NCBI GenBank assembly: GCA_041584475.1
Contig: JBFHDX010000006.1
Span: 3,211 to 67,210, forward strand
From: JBFHDX01 sp041584475
Lineage (GTDB): Bacteria; Pseudomonadota; Alphaproteobacteria; UBA8366; JADFVY01
Direction: 5' to 3'
DNA: 64,000 nucleotides
Shown piece by piece: positions 50,246-60,137 of the stretch (position 1 is the stretch's first letter; every line of letters starts with the position of its first letter). The translations under genes and the position numbers were made by a program. The notes below the pieces were generated by a model, which did no database searches, was not told the DNA's origin, and worked only from the letters and a program-made list of their open reading frames with translations.

Positions 50246-51625
50246 CTACAGCGCCTTCGCCATCGCTGCCGTTTCGTCCAACGCCTTGCCGAACCTCTCG
50301 ACCACCGCGCCGATTTCCTGCTCGCTGATCACCAGCGGCGGTGAAAACGCCAGCGTATCGCCGGCAAGCGCGCGGACCAGCAGTCCGTGGTCCTGTGCCC
50401 GCGCCATGCAATAGGCCCCGACCGCGTGCGCCGGATCGAAATTCTCGTGCGTCGATTTGTCACGGACAAGCTCGACCGCCGCGACCAGACCGACGCCCCG
50501 GACTTCGCCGACGAGCGGATGATCGGCGTACTGCCTCAAGCCGTCCTGCAGCGCGGGCATCACGGTTCTGACGTGGCCGATTATATCACGCTCCTCGTAA
50601 ATCTTCAGGGTCTCGAGTGCGACCGCGGCGCTGACCGGGTGGCCGCTGTAGGTGTAGCCGTGGCCGAAAGTGCCGATCTTGTCGCTGTTGTCGCGAACGA
50701 CGCGATAGACCTCCTCGTCCACGAGCACCGCGGAGATCGGCAGATACGCCGACGACAACGCCTTCGCGACGGTCACGATGTTCGGCTTGATGCCGTATGT
50801 CTGCGACCCGAACATGTTGCCGGTGCGGCCGAAACCGCAGATCACCTCGTCGGCGACGAGCAGGATGTCGTACTTGGCCAGGACCGGCTGAATCTTGTCC
50901 CAGTAGGTCGCCGGCGGCACGATCACGCCGCCGGCTCCCATGACCGGTTCGCCGATCATGGCGGCGATCGTGTCGGGACCCTCGTCGAGAATCAGTTTCT
51001 CGAGGTTTGCCGCGAGCCGCGTCGCGAACTCCTCCTCGCTCTCGCCCGCCTCGGCGAAGTGATAATGGTGCGGGCAGTCGGCATGGATGATGTTCTTGAT
51101 CGGCAGATCGAAATCGCGATGGTTCGCCGGCAGCCCCGTCATGCTGGCCGACGCCACGGTGACCCCGTGATAGGCCTTCATGCGGCTGATAATCTTCTTC
51201 TTTTCCGGACGGCCCCGCGCATTGTTGTAGTACCAGACGAGCTTGACGACCGTATCGGTCGCCTCGGAACCCGAGTTGGCGAAGAACACGTGCGACATCG
51301 GCGCCGGCGCGATCTCCTTGAGCCGCTCGGCCAGATCGATCATCGGCAAATGGCTCTTGGAGGCGAAGCTGTGGTAGTAGGGCAGCGCTCGCAGCTGCCG
51401 CGTGGCCGCCTCGACGAGGCGTTCCTCGCCGAAGCCCAGCGACGCGCACCACAGGCCCGCAAGCCCTTCGATATAGCCCTTGCCGGCGTTGTCGTACACC
51501 CAGACGCCCTCGCCCCGGGCGATGACCAAGGGTCCCGTTTCCTCGTGTTTCTTGAGATTCGTATAGGGGTGCAGGACACTTGCGATATCACGACTTTCGG
51601 GCGAGTTCCCGGGCTGCGTCACCAT
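50246..51625 (-). CDS. Class III omega-aminotransferase (SpuC/polyamine-type)
   Basis: A 459-residue PLP enzyme. Motifs are GKGYIEGLAGLWCASLGFG near residue 50, FFANSGSEATDTVVKLVWYY near residue 120, LLVADEVICGFGRTGNMFG near residue 255 and the PLP lysine in TVAKALSSAYLPISAV near residue 290. The sequence pattern is like SpuC and the Chromobacterium omega-transaminase, which move the amino group of putrescine, cadaverine or beta-alanine to pyruvate or oxoglutarate. A PotABCD-type operon lies close by on the same strand, after hemA, so polyamine use is a fair inference. Confidence 0.88.
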   Translation of the reverse strand: MVTQPGNSPESRDIASVLHPYTNLKKHEETGPLVIARGEGVWVYDNAGKGYIEGLAGLWCASLGFGEERLVEAATRQLRALPYYHSFASKSHLPMIDLAERLKEIAPAPMSHVFFANSGSEATDTVVKLVWYYNNARGRPEKKKIISRMKAYHGVTVASASMTGLPANHRDFDLPIKNIIHADCPHHYHFAEAGESEEEFATRLAANLEKLILDEGPDTIAAMIGEPVMGAGGVIVPPATYWDKIQPVLAKYDILLVADEVICGFGRTGNMFGSQTYGIKPNIVTVAKALSSAYLPISAVLVDEEVYRVVRDNSDKIGTFGHGYTYSGHPVSAAVALETLKIYEERDIIGHVRTVMPALQDGLRQYADHPLVGEVRGVGLVAAVELVRDKSTHENFDPAHAVGAYCMARAQDHGLLVRALAGDTLAFSPPLVISEQEIGAVVERFGKALDETAAMAKAL

Positions 51626-51676
51626 TGCTTTGATCCCTTTCCTTCGGCCTCGCGGGCCCTAAGCGCGCGCGCGAGG

Positions 51677-51709
51677 AGGCCACACTACACCGTGGCCTAA
51701 CGTTGTCAA
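51677..51709 (-). promoter_or_regulatory. Promoter and operator-like palindrome of the aminotransferase gene
   Basis: On the minus strand TTGACA (51709-51704) and TAGTGT (51687-51682) are 16 bases apart. The inverted repeat AGGCCAC-N8-GTGGCCT (51677-51698) covers the spacer and -10, as a repressor site would. Confidence 0.5.
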
Positions 51710-51867
51710 AAAGAGTCTTGCCGTGGCTTTCGGGCCCCATCGCGCGCGTCGTCGACGCCGCGCCGGCTGCATTCGCCGGTGCGCCCGGCATGATTGACAG
51801 GCGGGATTTGCCGGGCCTAGCCTTGCCGTCCGCCGGCCCGACCGGACCCCCGCAACGGAGACGCCGC

Positions 51868-53454
51868 TTGCTGCGAATCCTGCTCGCCGGAGCCGCCATC
51901 CTGTGCTTCTTGGCCGATGCGGATGCGTTCGCGCAGGCAAAGACGCTGGTCTACTGCGCGCGGGAGAGCCCCGACACCTTCAATCCCCAGCTTTCGACGA
52001 GCCAGGCGACGTTCGATGCGTCGTCGCGGCAGATATTCGACCGCCTCGTGACGCTGCAGCCCGAAACCGGGGAGATCGAACCGGCTCTCGCGGAGTCGTG
52101 GGAGATATCGGACGACGGCCGCCGCTACTCGTTCCGCTTGCGGGCCAACGCGCCGTTCCACACCACACGGACCTTCACGCCGTCCCGCCCGCTGAATGCC
52201 GACGACGTCGTGTTCAGCTTCGAGCGCCAGCGCGACCCCCGCCATCCCTTCCACCGGGTCTCCGGCGGCGGCTATCGCTATTTCCGTGGAATGGGTCTGG
52301 ATGCCGCGATCGCGTCGGTCCGACGCGAGAACGATCACACCGTGGTGTTCGAGCTCTTCGAGCCGAACGCCGGCTTCCTCGCGCTGCTCGCGATGGATTT
52401 CGCGTCGATCCTCTCGGCCGAATATGGCGACCGGCTGCTGGCGGAGGGCGCGCCGGAGCGACTCGACACGGAGCCCGTCGGCACGGGACCCTTCCAACTC
52501 GTGCAGTACCAGCGCGACGCGCTCATCCGCTACGTAGCGCATCCCGGCTATTGGGCGGGGAAGGCCGCACTGGACAACCTGGTCTTCGTCATCACGCCCG
52601 ATCCGTCGGTGCGGTTCCAGAAGCTGCGCGACGGCGAATGCCACGTCATCGACGAGGTCGATCCGGCGGACCTGCCGGCGATCATGGCCGATCCGGAGAT
52701 CCGAGTCGTGCGGCGCATCGAACCCGATGTCGCCTACCTCGCGTTCAACACCACCTGGCCCGCCCTCGGGGATCGACGCGTCCGGCAGGCGCTCTCGCTC
52801 GCCATCGACCGTCAGGCGATCATCGACGATGCCTACCACGGCATGGCAGTCGCCGCGACGTCGCTCGTGCCGCCGACGATCATGCCGACCGAGGCCGAGG
52901 CAGCGGGGCCCGATATCGAGCGCGCGCGCGCCCTGTTGGCCGAGGTCGGCCTCGACTCACTCAGCATCGCGATCTGGTCGTTGCCGGTACGCCGCTCGTA
53001 CATGATGCGCGGGCGACGCGTCGCCGAGCTGATCCGCGCCGACTGGAAGAAGGTCGGGGTCGACGCAACGATCGTCACCGCCGACTGGGAAGGGTTCCTA
53101 AAGCGCAGCATGATGGGGGAGCATCAGGCGATCCTGTTCGGCTGGATCGGCGAGACGGCGGACCCCGACATCTTTCTTTCGCCGGTCCTCGGATGTGACG
53201 CCGCACGCCGCGGCGCCAATCGGGCACGCTGGTGCAATACCGAGTTCGATTCGCTGTTGCGGCGCGCCCGCAGCGAGCTGCGTCCGGCAGCGCGTGAGAA
53301 CCTGTTTCGTGCGGCGCTGCGAATCGCCTCGCACGAAGCCCCGTTGCTGCCGCTCGTGCACTCGGTGAGCTATGTTCCGCTGCGCGCGTCGGTGACCGGC
53401 TACCGCGTCTCGATCGTCGGCGGTCACTATTTCCACGGTGTGGATCTGCGATAG
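51868..53454 (+). CDS. Dipeptide-type ABC binding protein, first of a tandem pair
   Basis: A 528-residue periplasmic protein of family 5 (DppA-like). The TTG at 51868 is preferred as start: ACGGAG precedes it and it opens directly on a signal peptide (LRILLAGAAILCFLADADAF, cut near FAQA). An ATG at 51790 would add 26 unconserved residues. The mature part begins KTLVYCARESPDTFNPQL. It shares long runs with the next gene (MDFASILSAEY, PVGTGPFQLVQYQ, HPGYWAGKAA), so the two are duplicates that have diverged. It diverges from the aminotransferase gene. Confidence 0.88.
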   Translation: MLRILLAGAAILCFLADADAFAQAKTLVYCARESPDTFNPQLSTSQATFDASSRQIFDRLVTLQPETGEIEPALAESWEISDDGRRYSFRLRANAPFHTTRTFTPSRPLNADDVVFSFERQRDPRHPFHRVSGGGYRYFRGMGLDAAIASVRRENDHTVVFELFEPNAGFLALLAMDFASILSAEYGDRLLAEGAPERLDTEPVGTGPFQLVQYQRDALIRYVAHPGYWAGKAALDNLVFVITPDPSVRFQKLRDGECHVIDEVDPADLPAIMADPEIRVVRRIEPDVAYLAFNTTWPALGDRRVRQALSLAIDRQAIIDDAYHGMAVAATSLVPPTIMPTEAEAAGPDIERARALLAEVGLDSLSIAIWSLPVRRSYMMRGRRVAELIRADWKKVGVDATIVTADWEGFLKRSMMGEHQAILFGWIGETADPDIFLSPVLGCDAARRGANRARWCNTEFDSLLRRARSELRPAARENLFRAALRIASHEAPLLPLVHSVSYVPLRASVTGYRVSIVGGHYFHGVDLR

Positions 53455-53489
53455 CGCCGCCGGGCCTTGGCCCTGGCATGCAATGCCGA

Positions 53490-53519
53490 TTGACAGTCCG
53501 ACACCTAGACGCCTAGCTT
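53490..53519 (+). promoter_or_regulatory. Probable promoter of the second binding protein gene
   Basis: TTGACA (53490-53495) and TAGCTT (53514-53519) are 18 bases apart, about 110 bases before the GTG start at 53628. A small inverted repeat GGCAT-GCA-ATGCC (53475-53487) lies just upstream. This suggests that the core dpp operon can be transcribed without the first binding protein. Confidence 0.4.
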
Positions 53520-53627
53520 TTCCGCAAGACGCGGCCGCTGCGTCCGCCCCGGAGGCGAGACGCGGCGACGAGTTGATATGACGCGTGCCCTGACATGGGC
53601 ACTGCCAGAAACACAGGGAGCGAAATC

Positions 53628-55220
53628 GTGAAGAATCGATTTTTGGCGACCGCGGTCTGCCTGGGCGCAACCGTGGCATTTTCGGCGTCGGTTTCCGCCA
53701 AGACGCTCGTCTATTGTTCCGAGGGCAGTCCGGAAGGATTCAATCCCTCGCTCTACACCTCCGGCACGACGTTCGACGCATCGTCGCGCCAGGTTTACAA
53801 CCGCCTCGTGGAGTTCGAGCGCGGAACCACGAAGATCGTGCCGGCGCTGGCCGAAACCTGGCAGGTGTCGAATGACGGACTGCGCTACACGTTCCGGCTG
53901 CGCAGGGGCGTCAAGTTCCACACCACGCGGAACTTCACCCCGTCGCGCGACTTCAACGCCGACGACGTGCTGTACAGCTTCCAGCGCCAGTGGGATCCAA
54001 ATCATCCATATCACAAGGTGTCCGGCGGCACTTACGAGTATTTCCAGGGCATGAGCATGCCGGACCTGATCAAGGAGATCATCAAGGTCGACGACTACAC
54101 GGTGCAGTTCGTCCTGAACTATCCTGAGGCTCCGTTCATCGCCAATATGGGCATGGATTTCGCGTCGATCCTCTCGGCCGAGTACGCCGACAGGATGATG
54201 AAAGCCGGCACGCCGGAGCGCGTCGACCTCGAGCCGGTCGGCACCGGCCCGTTTCAGCTGGTGCAGTACCAGAAGGACGCGGTGATTCGCTACCGGGCGC
54301 ACCCCGGCTACTGGGCGGGCAAGGCCGCGATCGACGACCTCGTCTTCGCCATCACGCCGGACAACGCCGTTCGCTACCAGAAGCTGAAGGCCGGCGAATG
54401 CCACGTCATGCCCTACCCGAATCCCGCCGATATCGCCGCGATGAAGGCGGACCCGGACATCAACGTGCTCGAGCAGGAAGGCCTGAACGTCGGCTACCTG
54501 GCCTTCAATGTCGAGCGCAAGCCGTTCGACGACAAGCGTGTCCGCAAGGCGCTCAACATGGCGATCAACAAGCAGGCGATCATCGACGCGGTGTTCCAAG
54601 GCGCCGGCCGGGCCGCCACGAACCCGATCCCGCCGACGATCTGGTCGTACAACGAGAACACGAAGGACTACCCGTACGACCCGACGCAAGCCAAGGCCCT
54701 GCTGGCCGAGGCCGGGATCACCAACCTCAGGACCAACATCTGGGCAATGCCGGTGCAGCGACCCTACAACCCGAACGCGCGGCGCATGGCCGAGATCATC
54801 CAGGCCGACTGGGCGAAGGTGGGTGTTGACGCCCAGATCGTCAGCTTCGAGTGGGGCGAGTACCTGAAGCGCTCGAAGAACGGCGAGCACGACACCGTGC
54901 TGCTCGGCTGGACCGGGGACAACGGCGATCCCGACAACTTCCTTTACGTCCTGCTCGGCTGTGACGCCGCGAAGGACGGCACCAACCGCGCGCGCTGGTG
55001 CCACCAGCCGTTCAACGACCTGCTCGTCAAGGCCAAGCGGACGAACGATGTCGCGGAGCGGACCCGGCTTTACCAGGAGGCGCAGCTCGTCTTCAAGGAC
55101 GAGGCCCCGTGGGTCACCGTCGCCCATTCGGTCGTGTTCAAGCCGGTGCGCAAGGAGGTCGTCGATTTCCGGATCGATCCCTTCGGCGGTCACGTCTTCT
55201 ACGGCGTCGACCTGAAATAG
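53628..55220 (+). CDS. Dipeptide-type ABC binding protein (DppA-like), second of a tandem pair
   Basis: A 530-residue periplasmic protein. The start is GTG at 53628 after GGGAGCGAAATC, opening a signal peptide (FLATAVCLGATVAFSASVSA). The mature part begins KTLVYCSEGSPEGFNPSLYT, as in DppA, and has FHTTRNFTPSRDFNADDVL near residue 100 and LLGCDAAKDGTNRARWC near residue 445. Dipeptides are the family ligand; some members bind heme or aminolevulinate, of interest with hemA near by. A 13-bp hairpin follows before the permease genes. Confidence 0.9.
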   Translation: MKNRFLATAVCLGATVAFSASVSAKTLVYCSEGSPEGFNPSLYTSGTTFDASSRQVYNRLVEFERGTTKIVPALAETWQVSNDGLRYTFRLRRGVKFHTTRNFTPSRDFNADDVLYSFQRQWDPNHPYHKVSGGTYEYFQGMSMPDLIKEIIKVDDYTVQFVLNYPEAPFIANMGMDFASILSAEYADRMMKAGTPERVDLEPVGTGPFQLVQYQKDAVIRYRAHPGYWAGKAAIDDLVFAITPDNAVRYQKLKAGECHVMPYPNPADIAAMKADPDINVLEQEGLNVGYLAFNVERKPFDDKRVRKALNMAINKQAIIDAVFQGAGRAATNPIPPTIWSYNENTKDYPYDPTQAKALLAEAGITNLRTNIWAMPVQRPYNPNARRMAEIIQADWAKVGVDAQIVSFEWGEYLKRSKNGEHDTVLLGWTGDNGDPDNFLYVLLGCDAAKDGTNRARWCHQPFNDLLVKAKRTNDVAERTRLYQEAQLVFKDEAPWVTVAHSVVFKPVRKEVVDFRIDPFGGHVFYGVDLK

Positions 55221-55236
55221 CCGACCGCGGGACCGA

Positions 55237-55266
55237 GGCGGACGGGTCGTCATCGACCCGTCCGCC
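55237..55266 (+). terminator. Strong intercistronic hairpin between dppA-like and dppB-like genes
   Basis: GGCGGACGGGTCG and CGACCCGTCCGCC form a 13-bp perfect stem with a TCAT loop, 17 bases after the binding-protein stop and 31 bases before the permease ATG. There is no T-run, so it more likely protects the upstream message or attenuates than ends transcription fully. Confidence 0.65.
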
Positions 55267-55296
55267 GCATCCCGGCTCGCTCTCCCGTACGACGGA

Positions 55297-56313
55297 ATGC
55301 TCCGCTTCTTCGCCGCGCGATTCAGCATGGTGATCCCGACCTTCATCGGGGTGACGCTGGTCGCGTTCGCGCTGATCAGGCTCGTGCCGGGCGATCCGAT
55401 CGAACTGCTCGTCGGCGAGCGCGGCATCGATCCGGAGCGGCACGCGCGGCTGCTTCGCGAAATGGGCTTCGACCGGCCGCTGTGGCAGCAGTATTTCGAC
55501 TTCCTCGTCAGCTTGCTGCAGGGTGACCTGGGCAAATCGATTGTCACCCGGCAGCCCGTGCTCGACGAGTTCCTGACGCTCTTCCCGGCGACCATCGAAT
55601 TATCCTTCGCGGCGATGATCTTCGCCCTCGCCATCGGTCTGCCGGCCGGTATCGTCGCCGGCGTCCGGCGCGGCTCGCTGTTCGACCACTCGGTGATGAC
55701 GGTGTCGCTGACCGGCTATTCGATGCCGATCTTCTGGTGGGGTCTGTTGCTGATCATCCTGTTCTCGGGCACGCTCGGCTGGACGCCGGTGTCGGGACGG
55801 ATCTCCGTATACTACTTCATCGAGCCGGTCACCGGCTTCATGCTCATCGACAGCCTCATCGCCGGCGAGAGCGGGGCGTTCCGGTCGGCGTTGCACCACC
55901 TCGTGCTGCCCTCCGTCGTGCTCGGCACGATTCCGCTCGCCGTCATCGCCCGCCAGACGCGGTCGGCGATGCTCGAAGTCCTCGGCGAGGACTATATCCG
56001 GACGGCGCGGGCCAAAGGGCTGGCGCCGATTCGCGTGATCGGCCTGCACGCGCTGCGCAATGCGCTGATTCCGGTGGTCACCATCATCGGGCTGCAGACC
56101 GGCCTGCTGCTGGCCGGCGCGATCCTGACCGAAACGATCTTCGCCTGGCCCGGCATCGGCAAGTGGCTCGTGGACTCGATCGCGCGCCGCGACTACCCGT
56201 CGGTGCAGGGAGGCGTGCTGCTCGTCGCCTGCGTGGTGATCGCGGTCAACCTGCTGGTCGATCTGGCGTACGGCCTGATCAATCCGCGCATCCGGCACGG
56301 GTCGCAGTCATGA
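55297..56313 (+). CDS. Dipeptide-type ABC permease, DppB
   Basis: A 338-residue inner-membrane protein. It has the first helix VIPTFIGVTLVAFALIRLVPG, the DppB periplasmic PGDPIELLVGERG motif, and the EAA loop near residue 230 (EDYIRTARAKGLAPIRVIGL). The end NPRIRHGSQ is also typical. The ribosome site is weak, perhaps a result of the upstream hairpin. Its stop overlaps the next ATG (ATGA). Confidence 0.92.
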   Translation: MLRFFAARFSMVIPTFIGVTLVAFALIRLVPGDPIELLVGERGIDPERHARLLREMGFDRPLWQQYFDFLVSLLQGDLGKSIVTRQPVLDEFLTLFPATIELSFAAMIFALAIGLPAGIVAGVRRGSLFDHSVMTVSLTGYSMPIFWWGLLLIILFSGTLGWTPVSGRISVYYFIEPVTGFMLIDSLIAGESGAFRSALHHLVLPSVVLGTIPLAVIARQTRSAMLEVLGEDYIRTARAKGLAPIRVIGLHALRNALIPVVTIIGLQTGLLLAGAILTETIFAWPGIGKWLVDSIARRDYPSVQGGVLLVACVVIAVNLLVDLAYGLINPRIRHGSQS

Positions 56314-57211
56314 GCTCCACGTCCGCCGGCACCGCCGCGACCGGCGCGGCACCGCCGCAGCCGCTGCAGGAATTCTGGCACTATTTCAGCGAGAACCGTG
56401 GTGCCGTGGCGGGGCTGTCGGTGATCCTGCTCATCGCGTTCGTCGCGGCCGGCGCGGACGTACTCGCGCCCCACCCGCCGAACGAACAGTACCGCGACTC
56501 GCTGCTGCAGCCGCCGTTCTGGCAGGACAATGGCTCGCTGCGGTTCCCGCTCGGCACCGACGCGGTCGGACGCGACATCCTCTCGCGCATCATGCACGGC
56601 GCCCGCTACTCGCTGATGATCGGCGCCATGGTGGTGACGCTGTCGCTCGCCGTCGGCATCGCGCTCGGCCTCGTTGCCGCCTTCTTCCGCGGCCCGATCG
56701 AGACCGCGATCATGCGGGCGATGGACATCATGCTCGCGCTGCCGAGCCTGCTGCTCGCGATCGTCGTCGTGGCGATCCTCGGCCCGAGCCTCGTCAATGC
56801 GATGTTCGCCATCGCCATCGTCTACCTGCCGCACTACGTCAGGCTGACGCGCGCATCCGCAATATCCGAGCTGTCGCGCGACTACGTGACCGCGAGCCGC
56901 GTCGCCGGCGCCGGCCTGTTTCGGCTGATGCTGATCACGGTCCTGCCGAACTGCATGGCGCCGCTAATCGTGCAGGCGACGCTGGGCTTCTCGAACGCGA
57001 TCCTCGACGCCGCCGCGCTCGGCTTCCTTGGGCTCGGGGCGCAGCCGCCGACCCCGGAATGGGGCACCTTGCTCGCCGAAGCGCGCGAATTCGTCCTGCG
57101 CGCCTGGTGGGTCGTGACCTTCCCCGGTCTCGCCATCCTGATCACCGTGCTGGCCTTCAACCTGATGGGCGATGGCCTCCGCGACGCCCTCGATCCGAAG
57201 CTGAAACGCTG

Positions 57212-57212
<1 letters not shown>
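56310..57212 (+). CDS. Dipeptide-type ABC permease, DppC
   Basis: A 300-residue inner-membrane protein. It has the HPPNEQYRDSLLQPPFW linker after helix 1, the FPLGTDAVGRDILSRIMHGA motif near residue 75, an EAA loop (RDYVTASRVAGAGLFRLMLI) and the C-terminal GDGLRDALDPKLKR. The ATG overlaps the dppB-type stop, and its own TGA overlaps the next ATG (TGATG), so the four genes are tightly coupled. Confidence 0.92.
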
Positions 57213-58188
<976 letters not shown>

Positions 58189-58192
<4 letters not shown>

Positions 58193-59196
58193 CCGCGACA
58201 CCCGTCGTCGAGGCGGTCGACGTCACCCGCCTGTACCGCGTTGGTACCGGCATGCTCAGAGCCGCCGCGACGCTCAAGGCGCTGCGCGGTGCGAACTTCA
58301 CGCTGGCCGCCGGTCATACGCTGGCCGTCGTCGGCGAATCGGGATGCGGCAAATCGACGCTCGCGCGGCTCGTGACCCTGATCGAGCGGCCGTCGTCGGG
58401 TCGACTGCTGCTCGACGGAATCGACGCCGCCAGCGCCGACCGGGCGGCACTACGACGGCTGCGACGAATGGTACAGATCGTCTTCCAGGACCCGTACGGG
58501 TCGCTCAACCCGCGGCGCAAGGTGGGCGCGATCCTCGAGGAGCCGCTCGCCATCAACACCCCGATGGAGGCGCGGCAGCGCGCCGAAGCGGCACGGGAGA
58601 TGATGGCCCGCGTCGGTCTCCGGCCCGAGCATTACGACCGCTACCCGCACATGTTCTCCGGCGGCCAGCGGCAACGTATCGCCATTGCCCGGGCCCTGAT
58701 GCTGAGGCCGCGGCTCGTCGTTCTGGACGAGCCGGTATCGGCGCTCGACGTCTCGATCCAGGCGCAGGTGCTCAACCTGCTGGTCGACCTGCAGGAGGAG
58801 CTCGGGCTCGCCTATCTGTTCATCTCGCACGACCTCAGCGTCGTCCGGCACTTCACCGACGATGTCATGGTCATGTATCTCGGCAAGCCCGTCGAACATG
58901 GTCCGCGCGAGGCGATCTTCGGCAACCCGCGGCATCCCTATACGCGGGCGCTGCTGTCGTGTACGCCGGCGGCCGATCCGCGGCGCCGCGGCCAGCGCAT
59001 CAAGCTGACGGGAGAGCTGCCGTCGCCGATCAATCCGCCATCCGGCTGCGCGTTCCACCCGAGATGTCCGCTCGCGAACGAACGCTGCAGGGTCGAGGTC
59101 CCGAAGGCACTGCTCGCCGGCCCGAGCAGGGTCGCCTGTCACGCTGTCGAGGAAGGGCGCTCGGCGGAGGGCGCGATCGCGCTGCAAGAGAATTGA
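58189..59196 (+). CDS. Dipeptide-type ABC ATPase, DppF
   Basis: A 335-residue ATP-binding subunit, partner of DppD. It has Walker A VVGESGCGKSTLARLV near residue 50, Q-loop VFQDPYGSLNPR, signature MFSGGQRQRIAIARALML near residue 160, Walker B LVVLDEPVSALDVS and the C-terminal CAFHPRCPLANERCRVE motif. It overlaps the dppD-type stop by four bases. Its own stop lies inside the FNR-type box of the following usp gene. Confidence 0.93.
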
Positions 59197-59206
59197 CGAA
59201 CATCAA
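59193..59206. promoter_or_regulatory. FNR/FixK-type box upstream of the second usp gene
   Basis: TTGAC-GAAC-ATCAA matches the FNR consensus TTGAT-N4-ATCAA in nine of ten positions. It is centred 73 bases before the usp ATG. A poor -10 (CACACT, 59230-59235) would put it near -42, as at class-II FNR promoters. Confidence 0.65.
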
Positions 59207-59272
59207 TGCCTTCGCCGGTCGCGACCGAGCACACTCCGGCCAGCAAATCCCACCGATGGAGACGCAACCGTC

Positions 59273-60100
59273 ATGTCGCTGAAGAACATACTTGTCTATG
59301 TCGACGATTCGAAACGCTCGGCGGCGACGGTGACCGCCGCCGGCATGCTGGCGGCGACGCACGATGCGCACGTGACGGGTCTCGCCGTCGAGCGACCGGC
59401 CCACATCCCCGGTTACGCCGCCATCGAGATACCGCCGTCGGCGATGGAAATCATCGCCGCCCAGCGGCAGGCGAGCATCGCCGGCGCGCGCGAGATCTTC
59501 GAGACATCGATCAAGCGCGCGGGCCTGACCGAGCGCAGCGGCTGGACGGTGGCGAAGGGCATGCCGCTCGAGACCCTGGCACTGCGCAGCCGCTACGCCG
59601 ACCTCACGCTCATCACGCAGGCCGGTCCGGAGCAGGAGGGGACCTACGGGGAGGACCTCGTCGACGACCTGATCATGATCAGCGGCCGGCCGGTACTGGT
59701 CATCCCCTATATCGGCGCGGCCGGTACGCTGGGGAACACCGTACTCGTGGGCTGGAACGGCAGTCGCGAGGCGGCACGCGCCGTATCCGACGCGATGCCG
59801 ATCCTCGAACGCGCGGAGACCGTCGAGGTGCTGGCGATCGAGCCGACGGAACTCGGCGATGCACCGGGGGCCGATATCTCGGCACACCTGGCGACGCACG
59901 GCGTCAAGGCAAGCGCCAACGCCACGCGCGGACTCGATATCGATGTCGGCGACGTCCTCCTGAACCGGGCATCCGATATCGGCGCCGACCTGATCGTCAT
60001 GGGCGCGTATGGTCATTCGCGCATGCGCGAACTCGTTCTCGGCGGGGCGACCCGCCATATCCTTGCACATATGACGGTACCGGTCCTGCTGTCGCACTGA
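59273..60100 (+). CDS. Universal stress protein, tandem UspA type
   Basis: A 275-residue cytosolic protein with two UspA halves (LKNILVYVDDSKRSAATVTA at the start; NTVLVGWNGSREAARAVSDA near residue 155). The second half has the nucleotide motif GAYGHSRMRELVLGGATR, fitting G-x2-G-x9-G-T as in ATP-binding Usps. It is clearly related to the usp at 41.6 kb, and both have FNR-like boxes upstream, so a role in low-oxygen survival is inferred. Confidence 0.9.
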   Translation: MSLKNILVYVDDSKRSAATVTAAGMLAATHDAHVTGLAVERPAHIPGYAAIEIPPSAMEIIAAQRQASIAGAREIFETSIKRAGLTERSGWTVAKGMPLETLALRSRYADLTLITQAGPEQEGTYGEDLVDDLIMISGRPVLVIPYIGAAGTLGNTVLVGWNGSREAARAVSDAMPILERAETVEVLAIEPTELGDAPGADISAHLATHGVKASANATRGLDIDVGDVLLNRASDIGADLIVMGAYGHSRMRELVLGGATRHILAHMTVPVLLSH

Positions 60101-60137
60101 CGGCCGCGTCGTCCGGCGGCGACGCGGGTCGCCGAGA

